Of a stretch of DNA of 64,000 nucleotides, positions 12,256-23,353 are shown piece after piece. How positions within the stretch are numbered: position 1 is the stretch's first letter; every line of letters begins with the position of its first letter. Origin of the DNA: Sequoia sempervirens (taxonomy: Eukaryota; Streptophyta; Pinopsida; Cupressales; Cupressaceae). The stretch spans positions 62,001 through 126,000 of the forward strand of contig VDFB02321293.1 in assembly GCA_007258455.2 (NCBI GenBank). The letters are read 5' to 3'. The position numbers and the translations under genes are program-made. The notes beneath the pieces were generated by a model. That model saw only the letters and a list, made by a program, of their open reading frames with translations, had not been told where the DNA came from and made no database searches.

Positions 12256-14290
12256 GGGAACTTGGTGATATCTTTACTTCTTGCTCTTTTTCATTTCTAT
12301 AAATTTCTTTACAATAGATTAAGTCTAAATTTTTGTTATTTTATGTATCCTATCACTAGTGATCTACTTGTAACTTTCACTTCTTTTTATGTGCAAATAG
12401 GTCATACTTTTTGAAAAAAAATAGAATTATGGTATTTTATACCATACGAGACTACATCGTGCCATGTAGACCTTAACACTTAGTATTGGTGTCTAGTCCA
12501 TCAAGCTTAATATTTTAATATTGGGTTCTCCTTTGTTATCTACTTCCAATTTTACCTTCAACTTGTCATTTCTATCATTTAATTTCTGATAAACAATAAC
12601 AATATATTTCCTTTCTAGTGTTTTATCCCATTTAGATAACTTAATTTATATTTAGTTAAAAAAACTTTAGATTAACTAATGTAATCTTCTTTGAATAGTA
12701 GTGGATTAGTTCTTTAAACAAAAATAAGGATAGTTAATATAAGTGTAGCATTCCCGAGATCATTTGGAAAAAGAAGCTAGTCTTCTTTCACTGGGTTGAA
12801 TTTCATATTCTACACAAAGGTGAAATGAAGGGAATAACAAGATCAAGTTTTAAAGAAAATGTTCAAATTTCTTCATGCCTATGTTGAACTATTATTGGAT
12901 TTGATCAAGAGACTCAAGTACAACTACAATATGTATCATCTTGAAAGCATCTAGATATAGCAAGAGAATAAGATGGTTTATATATGCTCCCATTACATCG
13001 AAAGAAGGTGATGAAGCTTCAAGAGAGTTGTCATCAAATATGAGAACAAGGTCTTCAATATTGTTTCCAAGAACCCAAATGTGAGATTCTACAAATAGAC
13101 GTGAGATGTTTGGTAAGCATGCATCCCGATGTGGTAGATGTTATAGTCAAGAATGATTTTACTAAAAAGGTCCATTGTGATTACTATTGAAGTAGTAGTA
13201 GGAATTTCTATGGTTGTCTTAATAAAATTTATAGATGTAGAGCTAATGAAGGAAACATCACAAATAGATGGATTTTCAAGTGGATCTCCAAATATTTACT
13301 TGATTATGGTGTAAGTAGTATAAGGATACTTTGTGTATCCTAAGTGATGTAGAATATCCCAAAAAATAGTAAGATAGTTTAGTTCATAGACCTTGTCATT
13401 GTTGTTAAACAATGCAACCTAGTTATAATCACTAGGGTTCAAGAATGAGTCCAAGGATCTGATAGGGTAATAAATATTTTTATATGTAGTAATTCAAGTA
13501 TCCTTCTTGGAAGTATGTATATTTATAGTGACTCAAAGTGACAAATGAAGAATGGAAGGAAATACCCAGAACCACGATAAATCCCCCTCCCCCAAAATGT
13601 GGAACTATATCTTAGATAGTTCAAAACACAACCCCCATAATTTTTTTGGCACTTTAGTGTGTTCCTCGTATTTTTATTTTACAAGTAAGATCAATAAATT
13701 GAAAGTACAATTTTGAATTAGAATTATAATAAACTATGAGCACCAATATAAAGTACATGAAAAATCTCACTTTTTTAGAAAATACTTTAAAATGACTCTA
13801 TACGTACAAGAGTGAAGCTTTGGAAGTTCTTAAAACAAAATCTACTTAGTAAAAGGCCAACAAAATTATAAGATATGAAAATAGTGGTGGCATTTGACGA
13901 GATAAAAGTGGCACCTAATTATCCTTGGTCAAGGACTAATAAGGTAAATGTAATACTTGATTGTGTTCAATTAGAGAAGGCATATGACATTATTAGCTAC
14001 CTGAAAATAAAATATATTTATGAAATTAAGCTTAATATCATAGATAAAATAGAATATTACACCAACAAAGTGAAAGTAGACAACCCTATATATCATCAAT
14101 GGTGTTATTAATATCCTTGAACTTGGTTAGTGTCCCTTTCATAATATGTCATAATAACAACTAAATATAAAAGTATTATTTTCTCATTAGTTTTTCATAA
14201 ATTATATAAAAAATAATTATTCTTAAAATTCAATTATCAAAGAAATGGTTTAAGATACATGATTAAAAGCATCCTTAAGTTCAATCTCTT
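12256..14290 (+). repeat. Local tandem duplication in copy 1, first half
   Basis: The block starting GGGAACTTGGTGATATCTTT at 12256 restarts at 14291, giving a 2,035-bp period. It contains only AT-rich sequence and short frames without domains. Copy 2 has a single version (from ~28018). Confidence 0.85.
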
Positions 14291-16325
14291 GGGAACTTGG
14301 TGATATCTTTCCTTCTTTCTCTTTTTCATTTCTATAGATTCCTTTACAATAGATTAGTCTAATTTTTTGTTATTTTATGTATCCTCTCACTAGTGATCTA
14401 CTTGTAACTTTCACTTCTTTTTGTGTGCAAATAGGTCACACTTTTTGAGGCAAAATAGCATTATTGTATTTTCTACCATATGAGATACATTGTGTCATGT
14501 AGACCTTCACACTTAGTATTGGTGTCTAGTCCATCAAACTTCATATTTTAATACCAGATTCTCCTTTGTTATCTACTTCCTATTTTACCTTCAACTTGTC
14601 ATTTCTATCATTTATTTTTTGATAAACAATAACAATCTATTTCATTTCTAGTATTTGAGCCCATTTAGATAACTTAAGTTATTTTTAGTTAAAAAAACTA
14701 GATTAATTAGTGTAATCTTCTTTGAATAGTAGTGGATTAGTTCTTTAAACAAAAATAAGGCTAGTTAATATAAGTGTATCATTCTTGAGATCATTTGGCA
14801 AAAGAAGCTAGTCTTTCTTTCACTGGGTTCAATTTCATATTCTACACAAAAGTGAAATGAAGGAAATAACAAGATCAAGTGTTAAGGAAAATGTTCAAAT
14901 TTCTTCATGCCTATGTTGAATTGTTGTTGGATTTGATCAAGAGACTCAAGTACAACTACAATATGTGTCATCATGAAATCATATAGAGATAGCAAGAAAA
15001 TAAGATGGTTTGTATATGTCCCCATTACATCCAAAGAAGGTGATGAAGCTTCAAGAGAGTTTTCATCAAATAGGAGAACAAGGTCTTCAATATTGTTGCC
15101 AAGATCCCAAATGTGAGATTCTACAAATAGATGTGAGATGTTTGGTAAGCATGCATCTCGATGTGGTAGATGTTATAGAAACGAATGATCTTGCTAAAAA
15201 GATCCATTGTGATTACTTTAGAAGAAGTAGTACGTATCTCTATAGTTTTCTTAATTAAATTTATAGATGTAGGGCTAATGAAGGAAACATCACAAATAGA
15301 TGGTTTTTAAAGTGGATCTCCAAATATTTACCTGATTATGATGTAAGTAGGATAAGGATACTTTGTGTATCCTAAGTGATGTAGAATATCCCAAAAAATA
15401 GTAAGATAGATTAGTTCATAGACCTTTTCATTGTTGTTAAATAATGCAACCTGGTTATAATCACTAGGGTTCAATAATGAGTCCAAGGAGATAGGGTAAT
15501 AACTCTTTTTATATGCAATGATTCAAGTATCCTTCTTGCAAGTATGTATATTTATAGTGACTCAAAGTGACAAATGAAGAATGGAAGGAAATACCCAAAA
15601 CCAAGATAAAACCCCCTCCCCTAAAATGTGGAACTATATCTTAGATAGTTCAATACACAACCCCCATAATTTTTTTGGCACTTTAGTGTGTTCCTCATAT
15701 GTTTAGTTTACAAGTAAGATCAATAAATTGAAAGTACAATTTTGAATTAAAATTATAATAAACTATGAGCACCGATATAAAGTACATGAAAAATCTCACA
15801 CTTAAAGAAAATACTTAAAAAGGACTCTATACGTACAAGAGTGAAGCTTTGGAAGTTCTTAAAACACAATCTACTTAGTAAAAGGCCATTAAAATTATAA
15901 GATATAAAAATAGTGGTGGTATTTGATAAGACAAAAGTGACACTAATTATCTTTGGTCAAGGACTAATGAGGTAAATGCAACACTTGGTTGTGTTCAATC
16001 AAAGAGGGAATATGCCATTATTAGCTACCTAAAAAAAAAATATATTTACCAAATTAAGCTTAATATCATAGATAAAATAGAATATTGCACCAACAAAGTG
16101 AAAGTAGACAATCCTATATATCATCAATGGTGTTATTAATATCCTTGAACTTGCTTAGTGTCCCTTTCATAATATGTCTAATAAGAACAACTAAATATAA
16201 AAGTATTATTTTGTCATTAGTTTTTCATAAATTATATAAAAAATAATTATTCTTAAAATTCAATTATCAAAGAAATGGTTTAAGATACATGATTAAAAGC
16301 ATCCTTAAATTAATTATTTTACAAT
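14291..16325 (+). repeat. Local tandem duplication in copy 1, second half
   Basis: Second half of the 2,035-bp duplication. The two halves are very similar (for instance AAGTGCAAATAGGTCA..., TACTTTGTGTATCCTAAGTG and the CCCCCTCCC block recur in both). The duplication is absent from copies 2 and 3, so it post-dates the array. Confidence 0.85.
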
Positions 16326-17311
16326 ACAATGAACTTAACTGAAGAAGGGGATTCAAATGAGAAGTCCACCCTTAATCATCTCCACCATTCTTTCCTTAAA
16401 TTCAAGGATAAGTAATGGAAAAAATATGATTATGTGAGTTGGCTTCTAATTCTCGTAACTTTAATTAGAAGTAAAGGGTATTAGAAATACGTATCATTAT
16501 TAAGAGTTAAAGATGTGATTTATTTATGAATTATGATTAAAAAAAAATTGTAGTTAGAAATAAAGGAAGTTGTCTTATTGATCTACCCTTCTTTGTAGTA
16601 TATAGATTAGGACATCAAATACTTTTAATATTTGAAATAGGTTAAAAGGAGGTCAACTTGTATTGCTGGAATAATTTCGCAATGCTTAATGTTTGACATG
16701 ACAACCTCATAAAGAGAACAAACCAAGTATCTTTAACTAAATTACTAAAAAAGTACGAAAAATAAATTCCTAAATTTGTACATTTATAATAATTTTTATG
16801 CACGTCATTTGAAGATAATGTATATTTCTTAATTTCAATCTCTTCAATAAAACAAAAATGACAATTAACAATTTGATTCCAAGAAATTAATGAAAAGTAA
16901 TCTTTAACTGCTTAAAAAAGTCGTGATCCAAATTAATAGAAAATAACCCTTTAACCATCTAAAAAAACACATTATCCAAATCAGTATTAACTACCCAAAA
17001 GAAATCATAATCCAAACAAACTACTCAGATAATGACAGCACCCATTACTTGTAAAAGTGTAAGGTAGAAAGTCATTTCAACAAGTCCAGTCCAGATATTT
17101 CATAATATACAATGAGTAAATATCCCTAAAAGGATAATCTTAACTTTTAACACCCACATATGAATAAGTTGTAATTATTGCCTCTGTCTTCCACAGACCA
17201 TGCGCCATTATATCTTACTCCAATTGTTGCAGATTCTGGGCATTAAAAGACTCTGAAAATTAGCTAGTCATAACCTTAAAAGACATTATTCAATCCATAA
17301 ATGAAATAGTG

Positions 17312-17319
17312 TATATAAA
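17312..17319 (+). promoter_or_regulatory. TATA box before the small first-exon-like frame
   Basis: TATATAAA lies 28 bp before the ATG at 17347. A conserved stretch (TCTTACTCCAATTGTTGCAG, then CATTAAAAGA) precedes it in copies 1-3. Copy 2 has TATATATAAA at the same place; copy 3 has lost it. Confidence 0.4.
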
Positions 17320-17346
17320 GACAGTTTCTGGGAAGCAGAAATAAAT

Positions 17347-17550
17347 ATGAATGCAATATCAGCCAGAGCAGCATTCTCCAACTTCCAGTGTGTCAAATGG
17401 TGGGATTGCACAGGTGAATTGTTCTTAACTATTCGACATAGAACTGAAATTGGGTTTTTTCTTAAAAGACAAAATAATGACGCTGTTGTTGCTGCTGCCT
17501 ACAATTTCTGTAGATTGTTAGGATTCAATGAAAGTGCACGAACAGTATAA
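17347..17550 (+). CDS. Small hypothetical frame, possible relic of a first exon
   Basis: A 67-codon frame starting MNAISARAAF, rich in Ala, Phe, Arg and Asn. I do not recognise the family. A TATA box sits upstream. The peptide can be followed without indels in copy 3 (58740-58925), where FLTIRHRTEI reads FLTIQHRTMI and NFCRLLGFN reads NFCGLLGFN. Directly after GFN copy 3 has GTAAGT, a good splice donor, which copy 1 has changed to GAAAGT. In copy 2 the frame is broken by a stop, a small deletion and a larger deletion. I infer a promoter plus first exon captured in the duplicated unit; its remaining exons are not visible. The Ser/Ala-containing N-terminus could be a plastid transit start, but that is weak. 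Confidence 0.3.
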   Translation: MNAISARAAFSNFQCVKWWDCTGELFLTIRHRTEIGFFLKRQNNDAVVAAAYNFCRLLGFNESARTV

Positions 17551-18617
17551 TTTAAGTTTGCAAGGATGAAAACTTTATATGGATTCATGTTTGTTTTATA
17601 TGAAATGATTCGTGTATAATTTGTAAAAGTTAGTAATTTGAGAGGGTTTAGATGTGCATTGTTGATCAAATTTATATTTGTAGATTTGAATCTAGTTTTT
17701 GTTTACAGATATAGATTTGATTTTTGGATAGACATTTATGTTCAGATTTAATTATGGGTACATGTCGATCTCATTTTAATTATTGAAAATTTGTCAATTT
17801 GTTCACTAGGATATTATACTAGCACTTGCACCTAGAGAATGATAGAAAACTATATGTATGTTAATATGTTAGAGAGTAGTGTTTTTGCATGCAAATTCAT
17901 GTTGCCTGTGGCTGGATTAAACAATTAATAATAAATGCTAAATAATTGAATGAAATAAACTTCAACAAATCTGAACTTTTTCCTTAAAGAAATTAAGTAT
18001 TATTTGATGATGAAATATTTGCATACAGATTTAAACCATAAAGCAATGCAAATGAAAAATAAAGTTGCCATCAAATTGATAAAAACCATTGCAAATGGAA
18101 ATAGAATGTTCTCATCTAGTTATCAAATCAATATTTATCTAGCTTCTATGTGATAAGTGAGATTTTGGACGCTTTTACCATTAAACAACAACTAGTTTAC
18201 CATTAATCAGTAGCTGAAACTTGTTTTCCGATGACTCAACAGTGCAGACATGAGACTTGTTTTAGACTCAAATCTCACACTATATGTAGCCTATCAGCTA
18301 ATAAAAGAACAAACTCTAATTCATTTTAGAGAGTAATGTTTTATTTGATGATCACATTATCACTTAGAAAGTATTCATCACCCAAAAGTCAACTAACATT
18401 GGCATCTACATAAATAGTGATAGATTATATATGAACACTCCTAAAAGAACTATGAAAACAAAAACAAAAAAAATTATTACTGATTTTGTTTGCTTTTATT
18501 ATACCAACATGGAACAATTGTTCGAATAATGTTGTGTCCTTTCACTTTGTACTCACTCACAATGATACTTTAAAAACAAAAAAAAGTCTAATGCAAAGTA
18601 ACATTTGAAATTAAATA

Positions 18618-20554
18618 TTTGTTACTAATTTTTGTTTAATAGTGGTGTATGATGGAGCAGATGCGGGCGCGCGCGGGAGCGAAGTTTGAATCTGGCGATG
18701 GAGCGGATGGTGAAGATGATGGAGATCCAAATGGGGATCTCGTGGAGGTTGTGCAGTCACCGTTGGTTGTTGCTAGTGCTTGGTCTTGTGGGGTCATCGT
18801 TTCTGTTGGGTGGACTCCTGTTGTGGTTGTTCTTCCTGATGTGGCATTTCTCCCTTTCTCGAGCCCTGTTCTTCCTTGGGTTGTGCCTGGCTCATGGTGG
18901 ACGGTGGCTTCTCCTATTTGGAGTGCGGGTCTTGCTTACATGGGTTCCCATGTGTCCTTTGGCGCTACTGGGGACATTTTCCATGTGCTCGTTATGGTGA
19001 GCGTGGGTGGGAGTTGCTTTGGTTTGACCCTGGCTGTGGTTGTTGGTGTGAGCAATTGTTGCATTGATGGGAATTCTATGACTCTCCCCTTTGTGTGGCT
19101 AGGAGTGGTTGTTGTTTTTCATGGCATTGTGGGAGGAGGCTTTTTTCCTCTCAGGGTGTTTGGTGCTGAGTTTGGAAAGGGTGGATCTTCTCTTGGCTTG
19201 GAGAAGCCCTTTCTCTCTCCTTTTGAAAGGTGGGTTTGCTTGGCTTCTATTGATGTTCTAGATAAGCCTTGGTTGTTGGAGGTGTGGCACATGCTTATGA
19301 TGCAGGGCTTTTGGAGTTTGTTTTTGTTTCTTGGGTTCTCTTTCAGAGCTTTTGGGTACCCAATGTGGGTTCTCTCTGTTGAGGAAAGTGTCTCAGAAGA
19401 TGGTGTTTCGGTGGTGCCTGTTGGGTGTTGGGTTTCTTTGGCATCTTGTGTTCTTCTTGGGCTCTCTATCAAGGCTTTTGGGTACCCTTTGTGGTTGTCT
19501 TGGCTATCTTTCTCAAAGGGGGTTATCTTTTGCTCTTGGCTCCAGGATCTCTCTTGGAGGAATTCTTTGGTTTTGGGTCTAACTTGGAAGTTGGGCGGTG
19601 TTTTGTGTTGGTGGAGTGGAATGCCTTTCCCTCTTGCTCCCTTGGAGTTTCGTGCTAGTTTGGTTGTGGTCTCTCTCTTGGAGCCCCTGCATGTTCAACC
19701 AAAGGATGATGTGTCTCCCCAGTCTTTTGGAGCTTTGAATTTTTTCCATTTCCTGTGCACTATGTCTTCTTTTGAGGAGAAGATAGCTCTTGATGGTGAG
19801 GAGTCATTTCCTATTGAGTTGGAGGTGGGTGTGTTGGATGTGGAGGGAAGTTGGTTTCCTCTGGTGGTGTTCCTATTGAGGTGGAAGTTTCTCCTATCGA
19901 GGTGGAGCCTGAGGTTGCCGGAAAGGTATGCTTTTGGTTTTCTGGGTTTTCACAGATTCCTCTCCTATAGAGGGGAGCTATGTCCTCTTGAGGTGGACTT
20001 GGAGTTGGCATGTGGTGCATTTGGGTGCTTCAAGGGGTGTTTCTTTCATGTGCTTGTGTTTTTTATCACGGGGTTGGGTTTAATGGTGGTCTTTACCATT
20101 AAATTTCCTTTTCTTTTGTTGGGTTTGGTTATGTTGTTTCTGAGCAGATGGTTAGCAGCTACTTTACTATTTTGTTGCTTGATTGTTTCAGGTGGTTATC
20201 AAAACTTGGTTGATGTAGCTTTGTTGCATGGTTGCCGGAATGGTTCGGGTGGTTATGTGCAGATTATCTTCATTGGCTCTGTGGTGTCTCCCATGAGCAG
20301 TTGGTTTGTTGTTGTCGAGCAGATGCAAGTGGATTATGTGTGTCTCTAATTGGGTTGTTGGTCCCGGTTAAAACCAGGTGTTTTTGGGCCTCTGTCCCTT
20401 GCTTGTTTGTAGGTTGCAACGTGCACAGTCTTGTTTATCTTTAGAGTTTGTTGTGGGGTTGTTGTTGTTTTATGATGTATCTTAATTGCAGCATGTTTTT
20501 CTTTGAGCTAGGTTTTGGGCCCCATCAAAACCCGTTTTTTACCCCCTAATCAAA
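18618..20554 (+). mobile_element. GC-rich retroposon in copy 2 with 18-bp target duplication
   Basis: A 1,937-bp block absent from copy 1. Both edges carry AACATTTGAAATTAAATA (18600-18617 and 20555-20572), and copy 1 has one uninterrupted version near 850-870. There are no LTRs or inverted termini. The right end is a T-rich 3' region ending ACCCCCTAATCAAAA, like the 3' ends of plant L1 transcripts, so a LINE-driven retroposition on the plus strand is likely. No reverse transcriptase is present, hence non-autonomous or 5'-truncated. It is much richer in G and C than its neighbours. Confidence 0.8.
18649..20349 (+). CDS. 566-codon open frame inside the copy-2 retroposon, unknown
   Basis: The longest open frame in the window. 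It begins MMEQMRARAGAKFESGDGAD, an Asp/Glu/Gly-rich 35-residue head, then becomes very rich in Leu, Val, Phe, Gly, Ser and Trp with many hydrophobic stretches. It contains an imperfect internal repeat (RAFGYPMW at ~19346 and KAFGYPLW at ~19470). I recognise no domain. The composition may reflect GT-rich DNA rather than a membrane protein, and partial frames also exist in another plus frame (for example GVPIEVEVSPIEVEPEVAG near 19868) and on the minus strand. Translation is unproven. The lack of stops over 1.7 kb is still striking and suggests a young insertion or a constrained frame. Confidence 0.3.
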   Translation: MMEQMRARAGAKFESGDGADGEDDGDPNGDLVEVVQSPLVVASAWSCGVIVSVGWTPVVVVLPDVAFLPFSSPVLPWVVPGSWWTVASPIWSAGLAYMGSHVSFGATGDIFHVLVMVSVGGSCFGLTLAVVVGVSNCCIDGNSMTLPFVWLGVVVVFHGIVGGGFFPLRVFGAEFGKGGSSLGLEKPFLSPFERWVCLASIDVLDKPWLLEVWHMLMMQGFWSLFLFLGFSFRAFGYPMWVLSVEESVSEDGVSVVPVGCWVSLASCVLLGLSIKAFGYPLWLSWLSFSKGVIFCSWLQDLSWRNSLVLGLTWKLGGVLCWWSGMPFPLAPLEFRASLVVVSLLEPLHVQPKDDVSPQSFGALNFFHFLCTMSSFEEKIALDGEESFPIELEVGVLDVEGSWFPLVVFLLRWKFLLSRWSLRLPERYAFGFLGFHRFLSYRGELCPLEVDLELACGAFGCFKGCFFHVLVFFITGLGLMVVFTIKFPFLLLGLVMLFLSRWLAATLLFCCLIVSGGYQNLVDVALLHGCRNGSGGYVQIIFIGSVVSPMSSWFVVVEQMQVDYVCL

Positions 20555-22043
20555 AACATTTGAAATTAAATAGCAATCAAGATTTTGTTTATTCTTAGAA
20601 AATTCCTTAATATTTAAGCAAACATTTGTGGATCTGAAATAGAAGTATTCATTTATAAAAATATGACACTTTTTTGGATATATAGATAGAATAAGTATAA
20701 TCATAAATTATATTTACATATTTTTGTTACAAATTCACAAACATTAGTCTCTAATATAATTGCATTGTATTTCATCCACATATAAAACACAATTTCAAAA
20801 TTTACACATTGAAATTTCTCATGTGTTCACACAATAAAGAACACAACACTTTACCCAATCAGCTATAAACATGAAGAGTGATTGACTCACACCCAACCAT
20901 ATGGTGTCATTAGGTGTTTAGCCTTACCCAACCCCAAGATTGAGGGGATCCAAGGAACCACAATTTATCACAACACTTCGCAATACTCCTTAAAAGATAC
21001 ACAATGGTTTAAAAATGATCCTATTAGGATGACAACTAAGACAATCATCTTGGATATTAGGGAATCTTGCCTCACAAACATCTCTTGTATCTCTTCCACA
21101 TCATCTCATTTCATAATTATATGTGTAAATCTTATCAATGTATTGGTTGTTAGGTTTCTTCAAATCTAAAAATGGTAAACTAATAAAAAAATAGATAACA
21201 ACACTTTATTAAAAAGGTTAAAAAATATAAAATCATAAAAATATTATAATCATAAAGGAGAAGAAATAAGAAATTATTAATTAAAACTTTATAGTGAAGA
21301 ATTTTTAAACTTAAAATTTATATATTAATATTTACATTATTAAATTAGGTTAATAGGATTGTAAGAAAAATACATTTTAACAAAAAAATATATAAAATAA
21401 ATAAAAATAAATCATAACTCAAAATTAACTTGTTTGTGCTTTTGAAATTAAAGTCCAAGAAATGACTCTAAAGGTGAATATTAAGACAAAGAATCATGTT
21501 GATGACTCTTAAGAATTTAGACTCTATTTTTTATCATATATTTGATGAATAGAGCTACACACATGTGAACCTCACCCCTAATTTTTTTTGAAGAGGTAGT
21601 TAAACTTTTTCATGAATCTCATATAATACACTAGACACCTAAATACAAAATTCTCTTCTAATTCTAGATTATTGTTACCAAGTTTACAAATACACTAATA
21701 TTTTGAGATAAAGTTTGTTGATTCCATGTGAATTTGACAAGATCATACTTGTAATTAGCCCAAAGAAAAATATCAAACCAAAAGCAAGACAATTGTAATT
21801 GGGAGGCAAAATGTGTCAATCCACTCTTTGAATATAGTGAGCTTCAAGTATTTTTACATTTTTGTTAGCAATGGTTGTGTTGGATCTATTTAAGTTGATT
21901 ATATGTAGGCTTTGTAAATACCATTCCTAATGCTTCCATGAACATCTCTTTTCAACATGTGGGGAACATCAATAGAAATAGGTTGAAGGTAATTAATATG
22001 AATACCAATTCCCTACAATAGATCCTTACATTAGGCATACCAA

Positions 22044-22830
22044 GTGATTTTGATCCTTTGTCCACATAACTTCATGGATGATTGAAGAGCCTTGAATATA
22101 TATCTATTATGTAGTTGCATTTTCCATACATCTTAATTTATGAAGCAACATCACTACATGTAATACAATTGAACTATGAAGAGGATGAATACCAAATTCA
22201 ACTAGAATAATTGCATATGGAATTGACTATTTTTCCTATAAGTTTTGGATAGTGTGGAAATAAGAATTTTGTCAACTGGAGCCCAATTAGTATTGTGAAG
22301 TCTAGGTCCAAAAATATCACAACCATACAAGATTTTTGATGAGACTAAAGTTTAGAAGATAGACAACTTTATTTTAATATCATAACTAAAGTTAGAAACA
22401 CTCTCTCAAGTGTATTAAATGCAACATAATAATTACATAATCTCTCTTGTGAAGTAAAGAGCATGTTGAAGGATGGTCTAATGAAAGGCACACCTTGAGG
22501 TAAGTATAACATGAAACCACTTTAACCAAATTTCCTATGTAAATGAAGTTAGTTGTATTTTCTTCTTTTAAAACCATGACCTTGGTTTTACTTGATGTCA
22601 CCTATAAACCATGAACATCACAAAATGAACTCAATATATCAAGATGCCATTATAAGCCTAAAATACTATGTTACATGAGAATAATGTAATCTACAAGTAA
22701 AAAAAATAGTGATGATCATATCATAAAGAATACAATCATCTTCTATTTTCCTTGAATTTTCAATGATCTCATCCAATTCATCTATAAAGACAAAACAAAG
22801 TAGGTACAAGTAAGATTTAGTTAAGATAAA
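22044..22830 (-). pseudogene. Non-LTR RT remnant A, copy 2
   Basis: Counterpart of 2330-3110, nearly identical to it, with the same minus-strand TSSKTKVMVLKEENTTNF piece (22392-22601). The shared disabling changes show that the decay preceded the duplication of the unit. Confidence 0.6.
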
Positions 22831-23353
22831 TCTATCTAAGCTTGGAATGCTTTATGAATAATTATAATAAAATAATTTCTCATTGTAGAGAAAATATGAA
22901 TAAGAAACATAATGGTTATTCCATTCATTAACAATTCAAATAGAAAGCAAACACACATAGATACATATATATGTGTGTCTTATTAGATGAGTGAGTCATG
23001 ATGACACATGTAAAAGATGACCTGTCAACTTGAATCAAGAGATTGTCTAACTCAACAAGTAGAGATAATGGTGGTACTTGATGAGGTAGAGGTGGCACTT
23101 GATTATCCTCAATGAAGGATTTATGACATAGAGATGGCATTTGATTATCTTTAGTAAAAAATGACACGTGATATTATTTTCTACCTAATAATAAAATGTA
23201 TTTACTCAAGAAGAATTAATAAAATAGCTGCACTAGAATATTACACTAACACCATCCTTCAATGTAACTTAGGGAAGAAAATAAATAGGAAGGGATGATG
23301 AAATCACAAAGTGCTACAACTCACCACCCTTCAATGGCTTTCTTGAAGGATTG

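Larger units (their letters stand above)
1..17773 (+). repeat. Long tandem unit, copy 1
   Basis: First and longest visible copy of a head-to-tail array. Its opening (CACTAGGATATTATACTAGC near 50) recurs at about 17805, and its order of landmarks is repeated in copy 2: decayed RT on the minus strand, LTR sequence, second decayed RT, a long AT-rich block, then the TATA/first-exon relic. Compared with copy 2 it keeps 3.96 kb that copy 2 has lost, carries an extra 2,035-bp local duplication, and lacks the copy-2 retroposon and solo LTR. The left limit is the window edge, so the unit phase is arbitrary. Apart from the entries listed separately, positions 1-2330, 10560-12255 and 16330-17300 show no gene I recognise. 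Confidence 0.85.

Noticed and set aside
20882..21169. 95-codon plus-strand frame in copy 2
   Set aside because: The matching region in copies 1, 3 and 4 has stops and small indels, so the frame is not maintained.
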